Shown here piece by piece: positions 43,391-54,911 of a stretch of DNA of 64,000 nt; position 1 is the stretch's first letter; every line of letters begins with the position of its first letter. The stretch covers positions 553,304 through 617,303 of the forward strand of contig JAPDOI010000424.1 in the NCBI GenBank assembly GCA_029168955.1, in the 5' to 3' direction. Under the pieces are notes generated by a model. The model was not told the origin of the DNA. It ran no database searches and was given only the letters and a program-made list of their open reading frames with translations. The translations under genes were made by a program, and so were the position numbers. This stretch comes from Aplectana chamaeleonis. Taxonomy: Eukaryota > Nematoda > Chromadorea > Rhabditida > Cosmocercidae.

Positions 43391-43690
43391 ATCACATGTG
43401 CTCCCTGCATTGATGACGCACGAATGCGGCAAAGTTTTGTGCATTTACAGCACGTGCTCGTGTCACAGAACGACGCGCTTCTGCGAAAAACGACGATGGG
43501 CAGCAGAAATTTCGAGCATTCGCGGCACGTATGCTACATGCGTAACAGAGGCTGAAGCGTCCCTACGGTAGCGGTGTATAGGAAACAAAGGTTTTGGCCA
43601 TTTCCAGCACGTGCTGCTGTTGCAGGACAGAGTGCTTTTACGGCAATGACGCAAATGAACCGAAAGTTTGCGCGATTTCGCGGCACGTTA
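43391..43690. repeat. Degenerate ~76-bp tandem repeat with CACGTG core
   Basis: CACGT[GA] words at 43451, 43526, ~43608 and ~43684 mark units of 75-82 bp. Each has a G/C-start segment followed by an AAAGTTTTG...CATTTAC/TCGCGG-type end. Heavily diverged, four units. Confidence 0.6.
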
Positions 43691-44889
43691 TTATCCAAAG
43701 CAATGCCTTTCAACTCAAGGAGGCTCTCCAAAAATGACCGCGCATTGCAGTCAAACGCTAAGAAAACAAACTTGAGGGTATTTTACGATATTATAGTCCG
43801 CCCACCGTAGCGACCCTGGAAAGCGTAAATCTCGATTCGCTAAAAATGAGAGAAGAAAAAAAGCGAGGAAAAAGTCGACCTCACGCTCTTCCAGAAAGAA
43901 AAAAATGGGCCTTGCTCTTACCAGCAAGTTTCGATCCTTCCAATAGGGAAAAGCAAGCGCTAGATTCCAGGTGTTATCTACGAACTTCCATTTGCCTATC
44001 GGTCTAGCTTTATAAAGTATTCTTGATCCAGTGCGATGGCTTCGGAAAAAAAACCAAGCCCAAGACAAGCCGTGTGCACGAAATTTTCGCTTTCCAGAAT
44101 CCGGAATGATTGAACAGTCGTGAGTGGGTTATGAATGGATCTGGAGCCATCATTATGTGATTCTCTCTAAGGCAAGTCAAGAAATCCAAAAGCTACGTAT
44201 TCTGAGGTTGGACTGCCCCTCGCAAGTGCGTGAGAAAAGAAAGTATTCGCCACAAAACTGGAAGAAGTCAAATGAAAAAGGGGTAGAAAGTTGTGGAAAG
44301 AAATGCATATGTACATTTCATGGTAGGTCGGGCTTGTTTTCGTAACATCTTATATCAGAGAAAGCGGAAATGAATTGAATGAATGTCTAGAAGTCATCCT
44401 GAAAAAAGAGTCTTGGAAGGCCCTATTGGTAAACAGTAGTAGACTTTCAGCAGTTTGGAGCTGCTACTAATAAGTCAAGAATGATGACGGAGCCCGTATG
44501 GTTAAAGGCATTGTTCGCGCTGAAAATCACTCTCCATTTTTCAGGCTCAGCTTGAGCAGGGTAGAACACATCAGTGAAGTTTCGCGCGTCAAAACGTGTG
44601 CTTTCCCCAAAGTTGGAGTGGTTCAAACTGATGCATCCCTCAACTACCTCTCACCAGTCATCTATCACGTAGGAAAACCAAAAGCGCCATGTGGAGGACG
44701 AACGATCCAGTATTGAGAACTTTTTCCTTTGAAAAAAATCTTAACATCTCTGACTTGCTCAGCTTGGAGCTTCTAATTTTTCAGGTGTTTTTTTGGTTAA
44801 AAAAACAAGAAATCCTTTTACTCAGACACATTCACTGAGTGTCTAATATGCATTCAACTCTGGAGGTAAGGCAGGTTTCGAGCACATTC
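43691..44889. other. Intergenic DNA, nothing recognised
   Basis: No conserved protein segment or repeat recognised. Confidence 0.35.
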
Positions 44890-45330
44890 AGGGAACACGT
44901 GCTGCTAGAGTGGAGCACGTTCTCCTGTATTGTGTTTCAAATTGTAGCACGTGTCCCAACAAAGAAAACGTTCAATGCACGTGCATGATACACATTCAAC
45001 TCAATGACAAAACGATTTCCCGAAAAGGAAAGCCTAACGACGCACTTGAGGCTGACTCTGATGTCGGCAGCTTCGCCGGTTCAATTCCACCCAAGTTTGG
45101 GAATTATTTGGCCCGCTTAGCCGCTGGGGACCTCGTTCAACTGCTGGCGGCTTCAGATGGTGGTGGGCGAGCTGGCCCAGTCGCGATTCGGTGTGCCGGC
45201 CAGATCGCGTGTCGGTGTGCTGCTACGATAACACAGGACTACCTCGCAGCACATGCTCCCGCGATTAAATTTTGTAGCACGTGCTTCTGCGATGAAATTT
45301 TTGCAAGCGACGTGCTGCCGTTTCTCTGAG
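44890..45330. repeat. Dispersed AGCACGTGCTGC-type units
   Basis: ACACGTGCTGCTAGAGTG, AGCACGTTCTCC, TAGCACGTGTCCC, AGCACATGCTCCCGCGATTA and TAGCACGTGCTTCTGCGATG resemble the units at 43391-43690 but at irregular spacing. Confidence 0.5.
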
Positions 45331-45545
45331 AAAACTCGCCGCGAACGAGCCGTGAACCTACCGCAAACCTCGTGTCTACCGCGAATCTGCCGGAAACCTA
45401 CCGCGAACCTCGAATCGCTGCCGCGAACACCTCGGCACCGCGATGTTCTTTTAGTATTAACTCCGAAGCTGGTGCGAGCCTCGCCGCGTATCTGCCGCCA
45501 ACCTACCGCGATGTTACTTGCTCTGCCGTGAACTTCAGCCAGAAA
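45331..45545. repeat. Short degenerate CTACCGCGAACCT repeats
   Basis: CCGTGAACCTACCGCAAACC, CTACCGCGAATCTGCC, CTACCGCGAACCTCG and CTGCCGCGAACACCTCG recur over ~200 bp at 12-25-bp spacing. Confidence 0.6.
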
Positions 45546-46570
45546 CCTGCCCCGTATTCAAGGCCGCGACAAGGGCAGGTATCCCTGAACCATTATTATC
45601 TGCTGTCTCAATGAAGCCAAGTCGTCAAGGTCTATCCCGGTTTTACATATTTCGTGAAATCCTGATAACCTTGAGATGATAACCGCTCCATCGCCTACCA
45701 GTTGAAATCTTGCTAATATATGCCTCACATCACCATTTTTTCCCGTAAAGGTGCTTTGTTTTTCTCCTTTATCTTTCTCTGTATTCGAAGTTGGTTTAGT
45801 TTTCTCACTTCAACGTCTCGACACGCGGCTAAACCTACGCGCCTGACATCCGGGGTCAATGGTGGTAAGCCGTTTGCGCTACTGCAGACGACGCATCATA
45901 AATGACGGAGACTTTCAGAAGTGCACTTTGCCGCATTGTTGTGGTGAACTCTTTTTGAAAACTATGTTTGACGTTGACGTATGTTTCCTTACAAGGTGTA
46001 AAAACGATACATCAGGAAATTATAGGGTGAGTTGGCGTGAAGATACAATATCTGGCAGGAAGATGATGTTCTGCTGCTGATGATGAATTATGATGAAAAA
46101 AATTCTGATTTCAACGTTTTTGCACCTTCTAAAGAATGACATACCAACGTAAAACATAGTTTTCGACAGACTTTCAGAACAGCAATGCGGCGAGAAAGCG
46201 AAACCACATTTTCTTTTCCATTTGGGTCACTCTACACCACAAAAACTGTTCCGGTAGCTGACCAGAACGCGCATCGTTGAACGACTGATCGAACCCCGCG
46301 CGGCCTACGATACGCCTCTATGCTGCATGTGACAGACGATTGGGTCATTGATTGAGATACCTTGGACCCGGATTGCCTCCTTCATGTGAGTGTGAGAGAA
46401 AAACGATAGAGGGCTCTTTATCCCCATCACTAATTTGTTAAACCGAGAAGCTTGGTTGTGCGAGGCTGCTTGAATCTGCCGCTTTGAGTATAAGCATGAT
46501 TCATGCCTTGAACCAGCCGAGATGGTGTTTGAACCTGCCGGGAGGTCGTGGGCCTTGACAGACTAACACT
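45546..46570. other. Intergenic DNA, nothing recognised
   Basis: No gene, RNA or repeat call can be supported. Confidence 0.35.
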
Positions 46571-46574
46571 TGCG

Positions 46575-46931
46575 GGTTTGCAGGAGTGTCTGGTAAGAGT
46601 ATTCTCAGAGTTGGAGCGCATGCCTCTGCGATACAGCCTCTTCCCGATGGAAGTGTCGCCACTTGAGGTTGAACTGCATATTCGACACGCATTGAAAGCG
46701 GCAATTTTTCAATTAATTGAAAAGTTTGAAAAGCAAAATCCACTTCCGATGTTTAGAAAAAAACTCTTTGGATGCAGTGCAAAGAACACACCGAAATCAG
46801 ACGGAGGGCGTCAAAGGAATGGTTTGGAAAGGCTTGAACGAGTTTTTCGAATGCTGGGAGCTTTTGTAAACTTCTTCGCTGTTATCGTGTACCTCGTAGG
46901 TTTGCTCTGCTCAAAAACACAAAAGAATTAG
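46575..46931 (+). CDS. Unidentified ORF, possible exon fragment
   Basis: An open frame begins upstream near 46548, but the most exon-like part follows a TTTGCAG at ~46580: ECLVRVFSELERMPLRYSLF, then MEVSPLEVELHIRHALKAAI, then a Lys-rich segment and a hydrophobic C-terminus (FVNFFAVIVYLVGLLC) before the stop. Composition up to about residue 50 is protein-like and acidic/amphipathic; the tail could be read-through into an intron. I do not recognise a family. It could equally be chance or a TE fragment, as TTAA MITEs surround it. Confidence 0.25.
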   Translation, partial: GLQECLVRVFSELERMPLRYSLFPMEVSPLEVELHIRHALKAAIFQLIEKFEKQNPLPMFRKKLFGCSAKNTPKSDGGRQRNGLERLERVFRMLGAFVNFFAVIVYLVGLLCSKTQKN

Positions 46932-47658
46932 GACACTGTTTTTTTATACGCTGCCTTCAAAGGCAGCGCACATGTTCAAAAAATGACATCAATCTTATGT
47001 ATGCCATGAATATATACTCACTGAGAGCTGTTACTTAACAAAACAACAAAAAAACACAAAAAGCGTTGAAGGCAGTGGTCGCGATAGAATATGCTTGTCC
47101 TCTTTCTCTCTCTAAGATCTTTTCTGGGTTTAGAGTGGTAGGACCTATAAGAAAAAATCGCGAAAAAACCGCTGTTTTGGGCCAAATTTGAAGCCTGAAC
47201 TTTCTTGTCTTTTGATGGTGGACAAGTTTAATTCACATCATCGGCATCGATGATCTCTAATATCAAGAACATCAGCTGGCTTGAATCCGATTTTCATTCA
47301 ATGAACATTGACTTCATCTAGTCAAAAAACATTAATGAAATGTTTGCTTTCATTGTCTAACCCGCTTATATTTGGTGAATTCGGCATTTATTTCTTCCTC
47401 TGAATGTCGATGATTTTGGATTTTGCCCGGCATGAGACAGCAATCTTTTTGATCGGTGCTGTGCACGTGCACTGAACCAGCATCTTTGGCAGGCCCTAGA
47501 AACTCTAATTCTAGCCTGTTTTTCACAATCGCGCTACCTTCATAGTTTTTCAGTTGTTTTCGATCTGAGCTGATTTTCCTATAGAGAAGAAAATCTACAA
47601 CCGGTGCAAGATAACAGCCTGGGCCGTAACCCACTGCTATCATCGCATCTACCATTCA
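46932..47658. other. Intergenic DNA with isolated MITE-end motifs
   Basis: CTGCCTTCAAAGGCAGCGCA at ~46950 and TTGAAGGCAGTGGTCGCGAT at 47067 look like MITE ends without confident partners. A minus-strand frame at 47350-47655 is not recognised. Confidence 0.4.
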
Positions 47659-48333
47659 TTAAAGGCGCGGTTCATGGATCAAAAAATGTGCTCTAGTTTC
47701 CACTATAATGCAGTGGAGGGGGCACACTGTAACGTTGACGTCGAAAGAACGTATGAAAACGAGTCAGTAAGAGTCTCAAAAGAGCCTGAAGTTGCCACTT
47801 CGAGCGCTAAGGCAAACCCCAAAAAGCGCAAACATACGCCCACCGATTTTAACAAATGAATGCTCGAGATCGTGAGAATGAGGGATGATTTCCAATCATT
47901 AGCCCCGTTCTTCCCTTCATTCTCAGCTTCTCTCTTTACTCAGGTCAGCTCGTATAGATCGAAGGTAAAACGACGGCACAAGCTCTCCGGACAACTCCTC
48001 CACCAAGCCTGCACACCACCCTCTGTGATGGCCCTAACTCCATTCTCATGGGAGTCTTGTACGATTCCAGAGACATCATTGGATCGGCGTGGGGCCGTTT
48101 TCAAGATAGGTGGAAAACAGAGGAACGATTTTCATCGTGTTTGCCTTTCAGGTTCTAAGGCAGTTGCTACTTCATGTCTAACTCTGCCGTGATGAGTACA
48201 ACCACTCTCCCTCTCAGATGTACTTCATCTACAGGAGGGGTTACTGTGGTTTTTATCTTGCCCGGTTGTGGATTTTCTTTTTGTGATTGTCATAGTTTTT
48301 CGATAGCGTTTTCATCGTGACCACTGCCTTTGA
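47659..48333 (+). mobile_element. TTAA-type MITE, family 1
   Basis: Left TTAAAGGCGCGGTTCATG, right CATCGTGACCACTGCCTTTGA. Interior shares GTAACGTTGACGTCGAAAGA, CCTGAAGTTGCCAC, TTCTCTCTTTACTCAGGT and CATTGGATCGGCGTGGGGCC with the copies at 51495, 53898 and 60348. Confidence 0.8.
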
Positions 48334-48436
48334 AGTGAGAAATAACGGTTCCTTTGTACATTAATTTGGAAGCGGACGAGTTATCATTTAGTGACTCATT
48401 ATTGTTCAACTATCAGTACGAGCCGTTCCGGCTCCC

Positions 48437-48933
48437 TTAAAGGCACAGGACACCCAGAAGTTTTATTTTTTTAGGTTTTATCCCCATCTAGGACAGGGTC
48501 GCATTCTGATCACAATGGTATTTCTGAAATCGTCCAAGACCCTATAAACGGATATATTGCTCCTTGAAAATGCCTGTACTTTGAGGGCAAAAATTTGGTA
48601 GATGAGTTGTCTCAGGCCTGTATTTCTCTTCATTCGCAATCTCGTTGTGCAGGAGCAAGACAGGATAAAGAGACAGTCCAGCAATAGACTGAAGAACGAC
48701 GACTTGTTGAGAATCCATCCATCCATCTAGCCGCTATCGAGTTCGGAAATCTGGTAGCGGGTGTGGCCACGTGGTGGTGAGCGAAGAAGGCCGGGCCCAT
48801 GGTGGTCGCTTATATCTCACTTATTTCCGGGAATTTGAGATCCCGCACTTGGCACATGTTTTACAGGAGAGGTCTACTACACAAATACATGAAAATCACA
48901 AAATTCATGTCTGAGGGTGTACTGTGCCTTTGA
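48437..48933. mobile_element. TTAA-type MITE, different interior
   Basis: Left TTAAAGGCACAGGACACCC and right GGGTGTACTGTGCCTTTGA. Ends fit the AAGGCAC/GTGCC type but the interior is unlike family 1. Confidence 0.7.
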
Positions 48934-49084
48934 AGGCTCAGTCCAAGCTCAGGGACAAAATGGGAGATTCCCACAGAATCATGAAGTAGACCCACCCCAT
49001 ATAACACATGCCAGAAGCCAGCTCTCGTTTCTTCCGAATAGGCGAGATATAGGAGGAAGCCAGCTTGGGAAAGCCCGCATCCAG

Positions 49085-49380
49085 GAAGCCACGTTGTCAC
49101 GCCCCTTTGACGATCTTACGAACTCAACAGTGGCGAGATGAGCGATGGATTTTCAACAAAAGCCCTGTTTTCTCTTCATTCAATACCCTCTTTTTTAATC
49201 AAGTCGGCTCGCCCATCGGTTGCAAACGACGGAAGTTACATAGCCTCGGACAAATCCTCCCACCAAGCTTCCATGCAGCTCAATTTTCGCAAGGGCCCTA
49301 ACTCCATTCTCAGGAGTCTTGCATGACTCCAGAAACAACATTGGATCGGCGTGGGACTGTACTAAAGCAAGTAGAAAAAC
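49085..49380 (+). mobile_element. Partial family 1 MITE
   Basis: GCGAGATGAGCGATGGATTT, AAGTCGGCTCGCCCATCGG, CATTGGATCGGCGTGGGAC match the right half of family 1, but no TTAA ends are seen. Confidence 0.65.
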
Positions 49381-50574
49381 TAAAAAATATGATTATGAGG
49401 ATTAGACTGTGCGCTAACGTTGCTATCCAATATGTTAACAACAAATCTACAGTGCCAAGCCTGGGTAATGAGCTATGAATGAAAGGATTTGTGGATTCTT
49501 CTTCTATCTTCCCTTCCCAATAGACCGCTATGATAACAGAGCGGAGTGACTTTGAAATTTCCGGAATTCAACTGGTTCAAGTGTGACCAACTACAGGAAA
49601 TCAGTCATCGAGCACGCCCCAGAATCCTGTTCTCATGTTTCTGATTCACCGAAATTCATTCCACTTACATAGAGGAGATCGATGTAGAAACCTTCGTCGG
49701 CAAGACGCTCGCATTGAATCGTCTGTAATCACAAAGGCGATAAGGTTTCAGTTGCATTCTCTGTCACTAACAAGAAGTTGAACTCTGTCAACTTACCCAG
49801 CTAAGTGATCGATTTCACTCCGCCATTCGCTCCAGTTTACGAGCTTTCTCGTTCCATGAAACAAGTTGGTCTCCATGATAGCCGGTGATGAAGTCAGCTG
49901 AACGCTTCAAGATCATAGCCCTTGCTGGAATGTCCGATTCTCATAGATGTGGTGCTGCACATGGAAACAGCTAATGCTCACGCGCTATTGTTCGACTGCT
50001 TGATGAAACCCCTCCAATACGAGTATTCAGGCCAATCGAAGAAACGCTCCCCTCCAATGACGCCGCACTTGGATCCTCGTCCAGTTGCTTCACTAATTGC
50101 CTCCATAGTACTTCACGTAATCGCTAAACAATAACCTTTCAAGCCGAAAATGACAAAGCTGACGTACACTTGAATGTTCAATAACCAGAGGGTGGAAGCT
50201 ATGGATAGGCAGTATTTTTTCTAGAACAGAAAAAAATAGAAAAAAATTAGCTTTAATAAAACAAACATTATGCAGGTATTGACAGTAGGCTATTTTCTGA
50301 AAACCAATAAGGGGTGTTCAGACTACATTACAGGGTTAAAGGTTCAGCATTTGCTTTTTATAAGTTGTGCCTATTAGTTGTTAACCAACAAATCCCCCAC
50401 CTCACTTTAGGATCCAAATCGCTTTCACTAGAGAACAAGACTGTAAAATTAAGCTAAAAGGTTGTTACCTACAAATGTTCCGAGATTGTCTCCTTCGGTT
50501 TATAAAACATCTGCGCAACACGCTGTCGAAAATTACCCTCACACTCATCCACCGTAAATCGGCCCAAAGCATGT
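49381..50574. other. Intergenic DNA, nothing recognised
   Basis: AT-rich, with no conserved protein or repeat that I can identify. Confidence 0.35.
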
Positions 50575-51054
50575 TTAAAGGCAGTGTACACGATGATTTT
50601 CGTTCCCGAGTTTTCCACTCAAAACAAAACGTTGGCCACCGAGTGTTACAGAAATACGAAGAAACGATATGTCGTACTAAATGTCATATTTCAGCAGCAT
50701 AATCTCTGTCGTGGACTTTAGCACCAGTTGTATGAACATGTTCACGGTGGTTGTCACCGGTAAAATGGGACAGCCTGAAAATGGAAGATTATTTCAGGCA
50801 AAGTAGTACTAGTTAGGGTCTGAAGAAAAGAACGAGCAGCAGAGCAAATAATTTGTATGGGAGGGGCCCAAGCAATGATTTGTCGTCACAATGAACAGTT
50901 CCCGGTGAGATAAAGAGGGTGAGAATAAAGTTGATTTCGTGACCCCCTGATGCGTTTTTCTCGATTCCTTCGTCATTTATGTCCCAATTAAATAAAGTCA
51001 ATCAGATTTAGCTATAAATCTCAAATTGAAGATTGTCGTGCACACTGCCTTTAA
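50575..51054. mobile_element. TTAA-flanked MITE
   Basis: Left TTAAAGGCAGTGTACACGAT; right ATTGTCGTGCACACTGCCTT ending in TTAA. About 480 bp, with an interior unlike family 1. Confidence 0.8.
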
Positions 51055-51494
51055 GCACAGCTTTCAACGCATCCAAGGTCGCCTACCGTGCTCCTGCCTA
51101 TTTGGCCTAAGAAGGATCTCTCCTTTATTCAGTTCAGTCCTACATAATCAGACGAGCTCTGGGCCAAACATCTTTACCTCTGAATCTCAGAAGCCAATTA
51201 TCAAAACAGCAGTTCGAGGTTATGAAGAAACGACGCCAAGCGGCGCGCTTCGGCGCCTCAGTGCAACTTGATTCGCGCGGTATTGTGGAGATGCTTCCGA
51301 GGGCCTCCTTACACCTCTCTGTCATTCCGTCTGTTTAAAAAGTCCCCCATTCTAGCGACGTTGACTAAAATCGGGAATTTCCAACCTATGCGGAACTTTC
51401 ACGGAATTCGCGAAGCTGGAATCGCCATTTTTCATCGCTGTCGCTAAAAGGTGAATTTCTGACAATTATCGATCATTACATCAAAGTTGGTTAA
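51055..51494. other. Intergenic DNA, nothing recognised
   Basis: Sequence between two MITEs, with no gene or repeat recognised. Confidence 0.35.
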
Positions 51495-51995
51495 TTAAAG
51501 GCAGTGTTCACGATGAAGAAAGTGTTTGAAATTCCACTAGGAATGGTTAGTGGAGGACACTCTGTAACGTCAACGTCGAAAAAACGCATGAGAACGAGCC
51601 GGGAAGAGCCCCAAAGAGCCTGAAGTTGCCACTTTGAGTGCAAGGCAAACCCCAAAGCGCAACATACGCTCACCGACGTGAAGGAATGAAAGCTTGAAAT
51701 CGATGAGATAAGCGATGATTTCCAATCATTAGCCCCCGTTCTTCCCTTCATTCTCAAGATTCTCTCTTTACTCAGGTCAGCTCGCTAGCAGATCCCAGCT
51801 GCAAAGGCGGAAGTTACAAGCCTCGGACAACTGGTCCACCATGCTTCCCTAAAAGCCCACTAATTTTTGAGGGACCATAACTCCATTCCCAAAAGGTCGT
51901 GTACGATTTCAGAGACATCGTAGGAATCAGCATGGGGCCGTGCTCAAGAAAGGCTGAAAAACAGAAGAGCGATTTTTTTAGGACACTGCCTTTAG
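51495..51995 (+). mobile_element. TTAA-type MITE, family 1
   Basis: Left TTAAAGGCAGTGTTCACGAT; right GGACACTGCCTTTAG. Interior carries the family 1 words GTAACGTCAACGTCG, CCTGAAGTTGCCAC and TCGGACAACTGGTCCACCAT. Confidence 0.85.
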
Positions 51996-53689
51996 GCACT
52001 ATGATTAGTATTGAATATGTTGAACAGCATTCTCAAACCCACATTTGCTGAACGCTGAGCGTAATAAGGCCTCTTGCCGATCTGGGTATCGCGTGGAGTG
52101 ATTACTCGAGACTGAATGTGTGGGCTGGTCCCGGAGGGTTACCTCGAGTTGCTCCATGGAAGAACCTTGCCACAAATAGTCACTTTCCGTGAGTGCAGAT
52201 TCGCAGTGGGCTTTGGGGCAAAGAAATAACCATGTAGTTGATCGCAGTAGGGGATCGGCTTTCTACACACGAATACATAGTGGATCAATCAGGACAAAAA
52301 TCTCACACCTTATCCCTATGGAGGCTATAAATGCGTATTCCGATACATGTAATGTGAGAAAAATTTCCATAGCTTACCAACCGGGGCTAGGAATTGGAGT
52401 AGTTCGGCAAACTTCTTCTCGTTAAAATCGGACTCAGATGCGTCCGAAACACTGCGCAATCTCGTGCTCCCGGATGCAGCGTCTAGCTACCCATCGGGAG
52501 AGCAAGAGATTTCCAGTGTCGTTGTTTAGCAGAAAGCGACGGCTGAAACAACACTTACTATCCATTTTCCAATTGTAAACCGTACCTCTCGAGGTGTCCA
52601 ATGCTACTTGCTGTGATTTACTAATTTGGTTTTGGAAATCGCACGAGAAAAGTATTTATGATAGGAAAAAACGTTCAAAAAACTATGAACATATGAAAAA
52701 CCTGATATACATACACAGTGCACTTTCTTATACAGCGTGGACAGGTAGAAATACCGCCCTTCACGCCTCGTCGTTCACCGACCAAGGCAATCGATATGGC
52801 ATTAGCTAGCGTTAAGCTAGAACATGCGAAGTAACGCCACGTAACTTCAACTGTGCAGGTTCCTTATAATAAAGCCCTATGACGCCGCGCGACGTTATGC
52901 GGGCAGCATGCACTCAGGGCCATAGTGCTTGACCCCGCCACGGCTCTGCTTCACTGCCAGCAAGTGGTAACCGACGCTGCGGCGATAGGGGGCCTGCAGA
53001 GTTGCATCAAGTCCAACGAGCGGTCGTCAGACGTCAGCCTTGTCGCGACTACAAAAACGATTTTAAACTTTACCATCAAGTTGTCTGCCACTCGCTCGCT
53101 GGCAGTGAAGCAAAGCAGTCGCAGCGCGCTCATCGTTTGCCCTTTACGCCAAGTCGGTCCGCATATTGCATCACCCAGGGCTGTTCGTCGCTTTGCGAGC
53201 AACGGCACGACTCTTGCAGATTACTATAATGTTCCAAAACATTCGCTGATGATTGTGCGTCAAAAATTATCAATAGCCTATTATTAATGCAAAGTATTGG
53301 AATTTTTTTTTGGCATTTGATTGCATCGCGTACTATCGACTGCTTAATCGTATAGCTTACCTCACAGGTATAGCTTTACCCATGAAGATTGGTTTACCGT
53401 TGACGAATCCGGCTCATTTGCCACTGAACTAACCACCAATTTACAACTTTTTGAGAATAGCGTTTCTGCCGAGATTTTGACAAATTCCGCATGGAAACAG
53501 AATGAATGAGGGAACGAACGGTAGACGAAGACTTTGAAATTTGAGACATTATTGAAAGCTCTTCAACCTAAAATGAATTTCAACTGATCCATTCATCTCT
53601 GCAAGTACTTTTATCGATTTTGGTGCATTTCCGCATCCACACCTGCACATCTTGGATCCGGCACTATTCATACTCCTCAATGCCCAGAA
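51996..53689. other. Intergenic DNA, nothing recognised
   Basis: A GC-richer stretch at 52920-53220 is open in both strands for ~85-120 codons without a recognisable product. A partial CTGAGGCCGG-type end (GACGAATCCGGCTCATTTG) is near 53402. Confidence 0.35.
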
Positions 53690-53895
53690 CATCGCGCGTC
53701 AGAGTATGGATAGCCTAATACTGCTCCCGCGCGTCACGCACGCTTCGCCATGGCGACGACGCCAGTACCAACTTTTTCGTCATTTTCATTATTAATCCAT
53801 CGTTAATTTCATTCCACTTCTAGATAATAATTCCAGTAGTACCCTCTGCTACCATGGTGGAGAGAACGCGTGTATAGAATTAGCTTGCCTGGCAC
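53690..53895. repeat. Dispersed repeat, inverted copy of 30716-30930
   Basis: CGCTTCGCCATGGCGACGAC, TTAATTTCATTCCACTTC and CCCTCTGCTACCATGG correspond in reverse complement to the copy at 30.7 kb. Confidence 0.75.
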
Positions 53896-53897
53896 AG

Positions 53898-54614
53898 TTA
53901 AAGGCGGTATCCACGATAAAAACAATGTTTGATTTTTTGGTGGAGATCGGCAGCTGCGGGGGCTAGTGCAATCCTAACGTTGAAAAAAAAACTAAGAAAA
54001 ATGAAGCTCGGGAACGGTCCCCTATGGCCCCAAAGTTGGACACCCGTCAATACTCGTCACACCCGAGATGCACTTTCCACGCGCCACAGACAGGAACAAA
54101 TGAGTGCTGGATTGAAACCGTTTGGGGGGGGGCACTCAAGAAAATGAAATGATTCATCCACGAAAATGAAAAATTGAGCTGACATTATATGCCTGATAGC
54201 GTTATCAGTCAATGTTTTCTTGAAGACTACATGGAAATACTTCGACTTCTGAAGGCTGTATCGTTCATTCTCCAACTGGATCCTGAGTGCCCGCCCCCCT
54301 TGGCGGTGTCATACCTGAATGCTCCGAGATTGTGAGATAAGCGATGGTTTCCGATCCAATATCCCCGTTCTTCCCTACGTTCTGAACTTCTCTCTTTACT
54401 CATATCAGCTCGCCCATCGGCTGCAAAAGACGGAGGTTACAAGCCAAGGACAACTCGTCCACCATGCTTCCTTAGCTCAATTTTTGAGGGACCATAACTC
54501 CGTTCCTAGAAGGTTTTGTACGATTCCAAAAACATCGTTGGAATCAGCAAGGGACCGTCTTCAAGATAGGCAAAAAAGCAGAAAAACGATTCTTATCATG
54601 AACACTGCCTTTAA
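53898..54614 (+). mobile_element. TTAA-flanked MITE, family 1, long copy
   Basis: Left TTAAAGGCGGTATCCACGAT, right ATCATGAACACTGCCTTTAA. The right half matches family 1 (GACAACTCGTCCACCATGCT, GAGGGACCATAACTCCGTTC); the left half has extra sequence. Confidence 0.85.
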
Positions 54615-54911
54615 TGCAACTTTATAGCGCTCTGCCACAGCGTCCCGTTGGAGTATGCATTTGTCTCTGTGCGCGCTTGACACGCGTCAGAAGTGAGTCA
54701 TATTACGAAGCGACGCCCGCGCGTGATGCCCTGGCCTTGAGAAGTAAGGGTGGCCGGCTCCTTACATTACAATCTCTTCAGAATGAATTTTTGTAGGGAA
54801 GGGCACTCCCCGAACAACTTTAACTTAATGACGATTTTCGAAACCAGAGCAACTAAATATTCTATCACGCAATCTCCAGGTTTTTCCTTTCTTCGAATCT
54901 CAGCATTATGC

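Noticed and set aside
52925..53287. 120-codon ORF as a possible gene
   Set aside because: Open on both strands in a GC-rich patch, with no recognisable motif.
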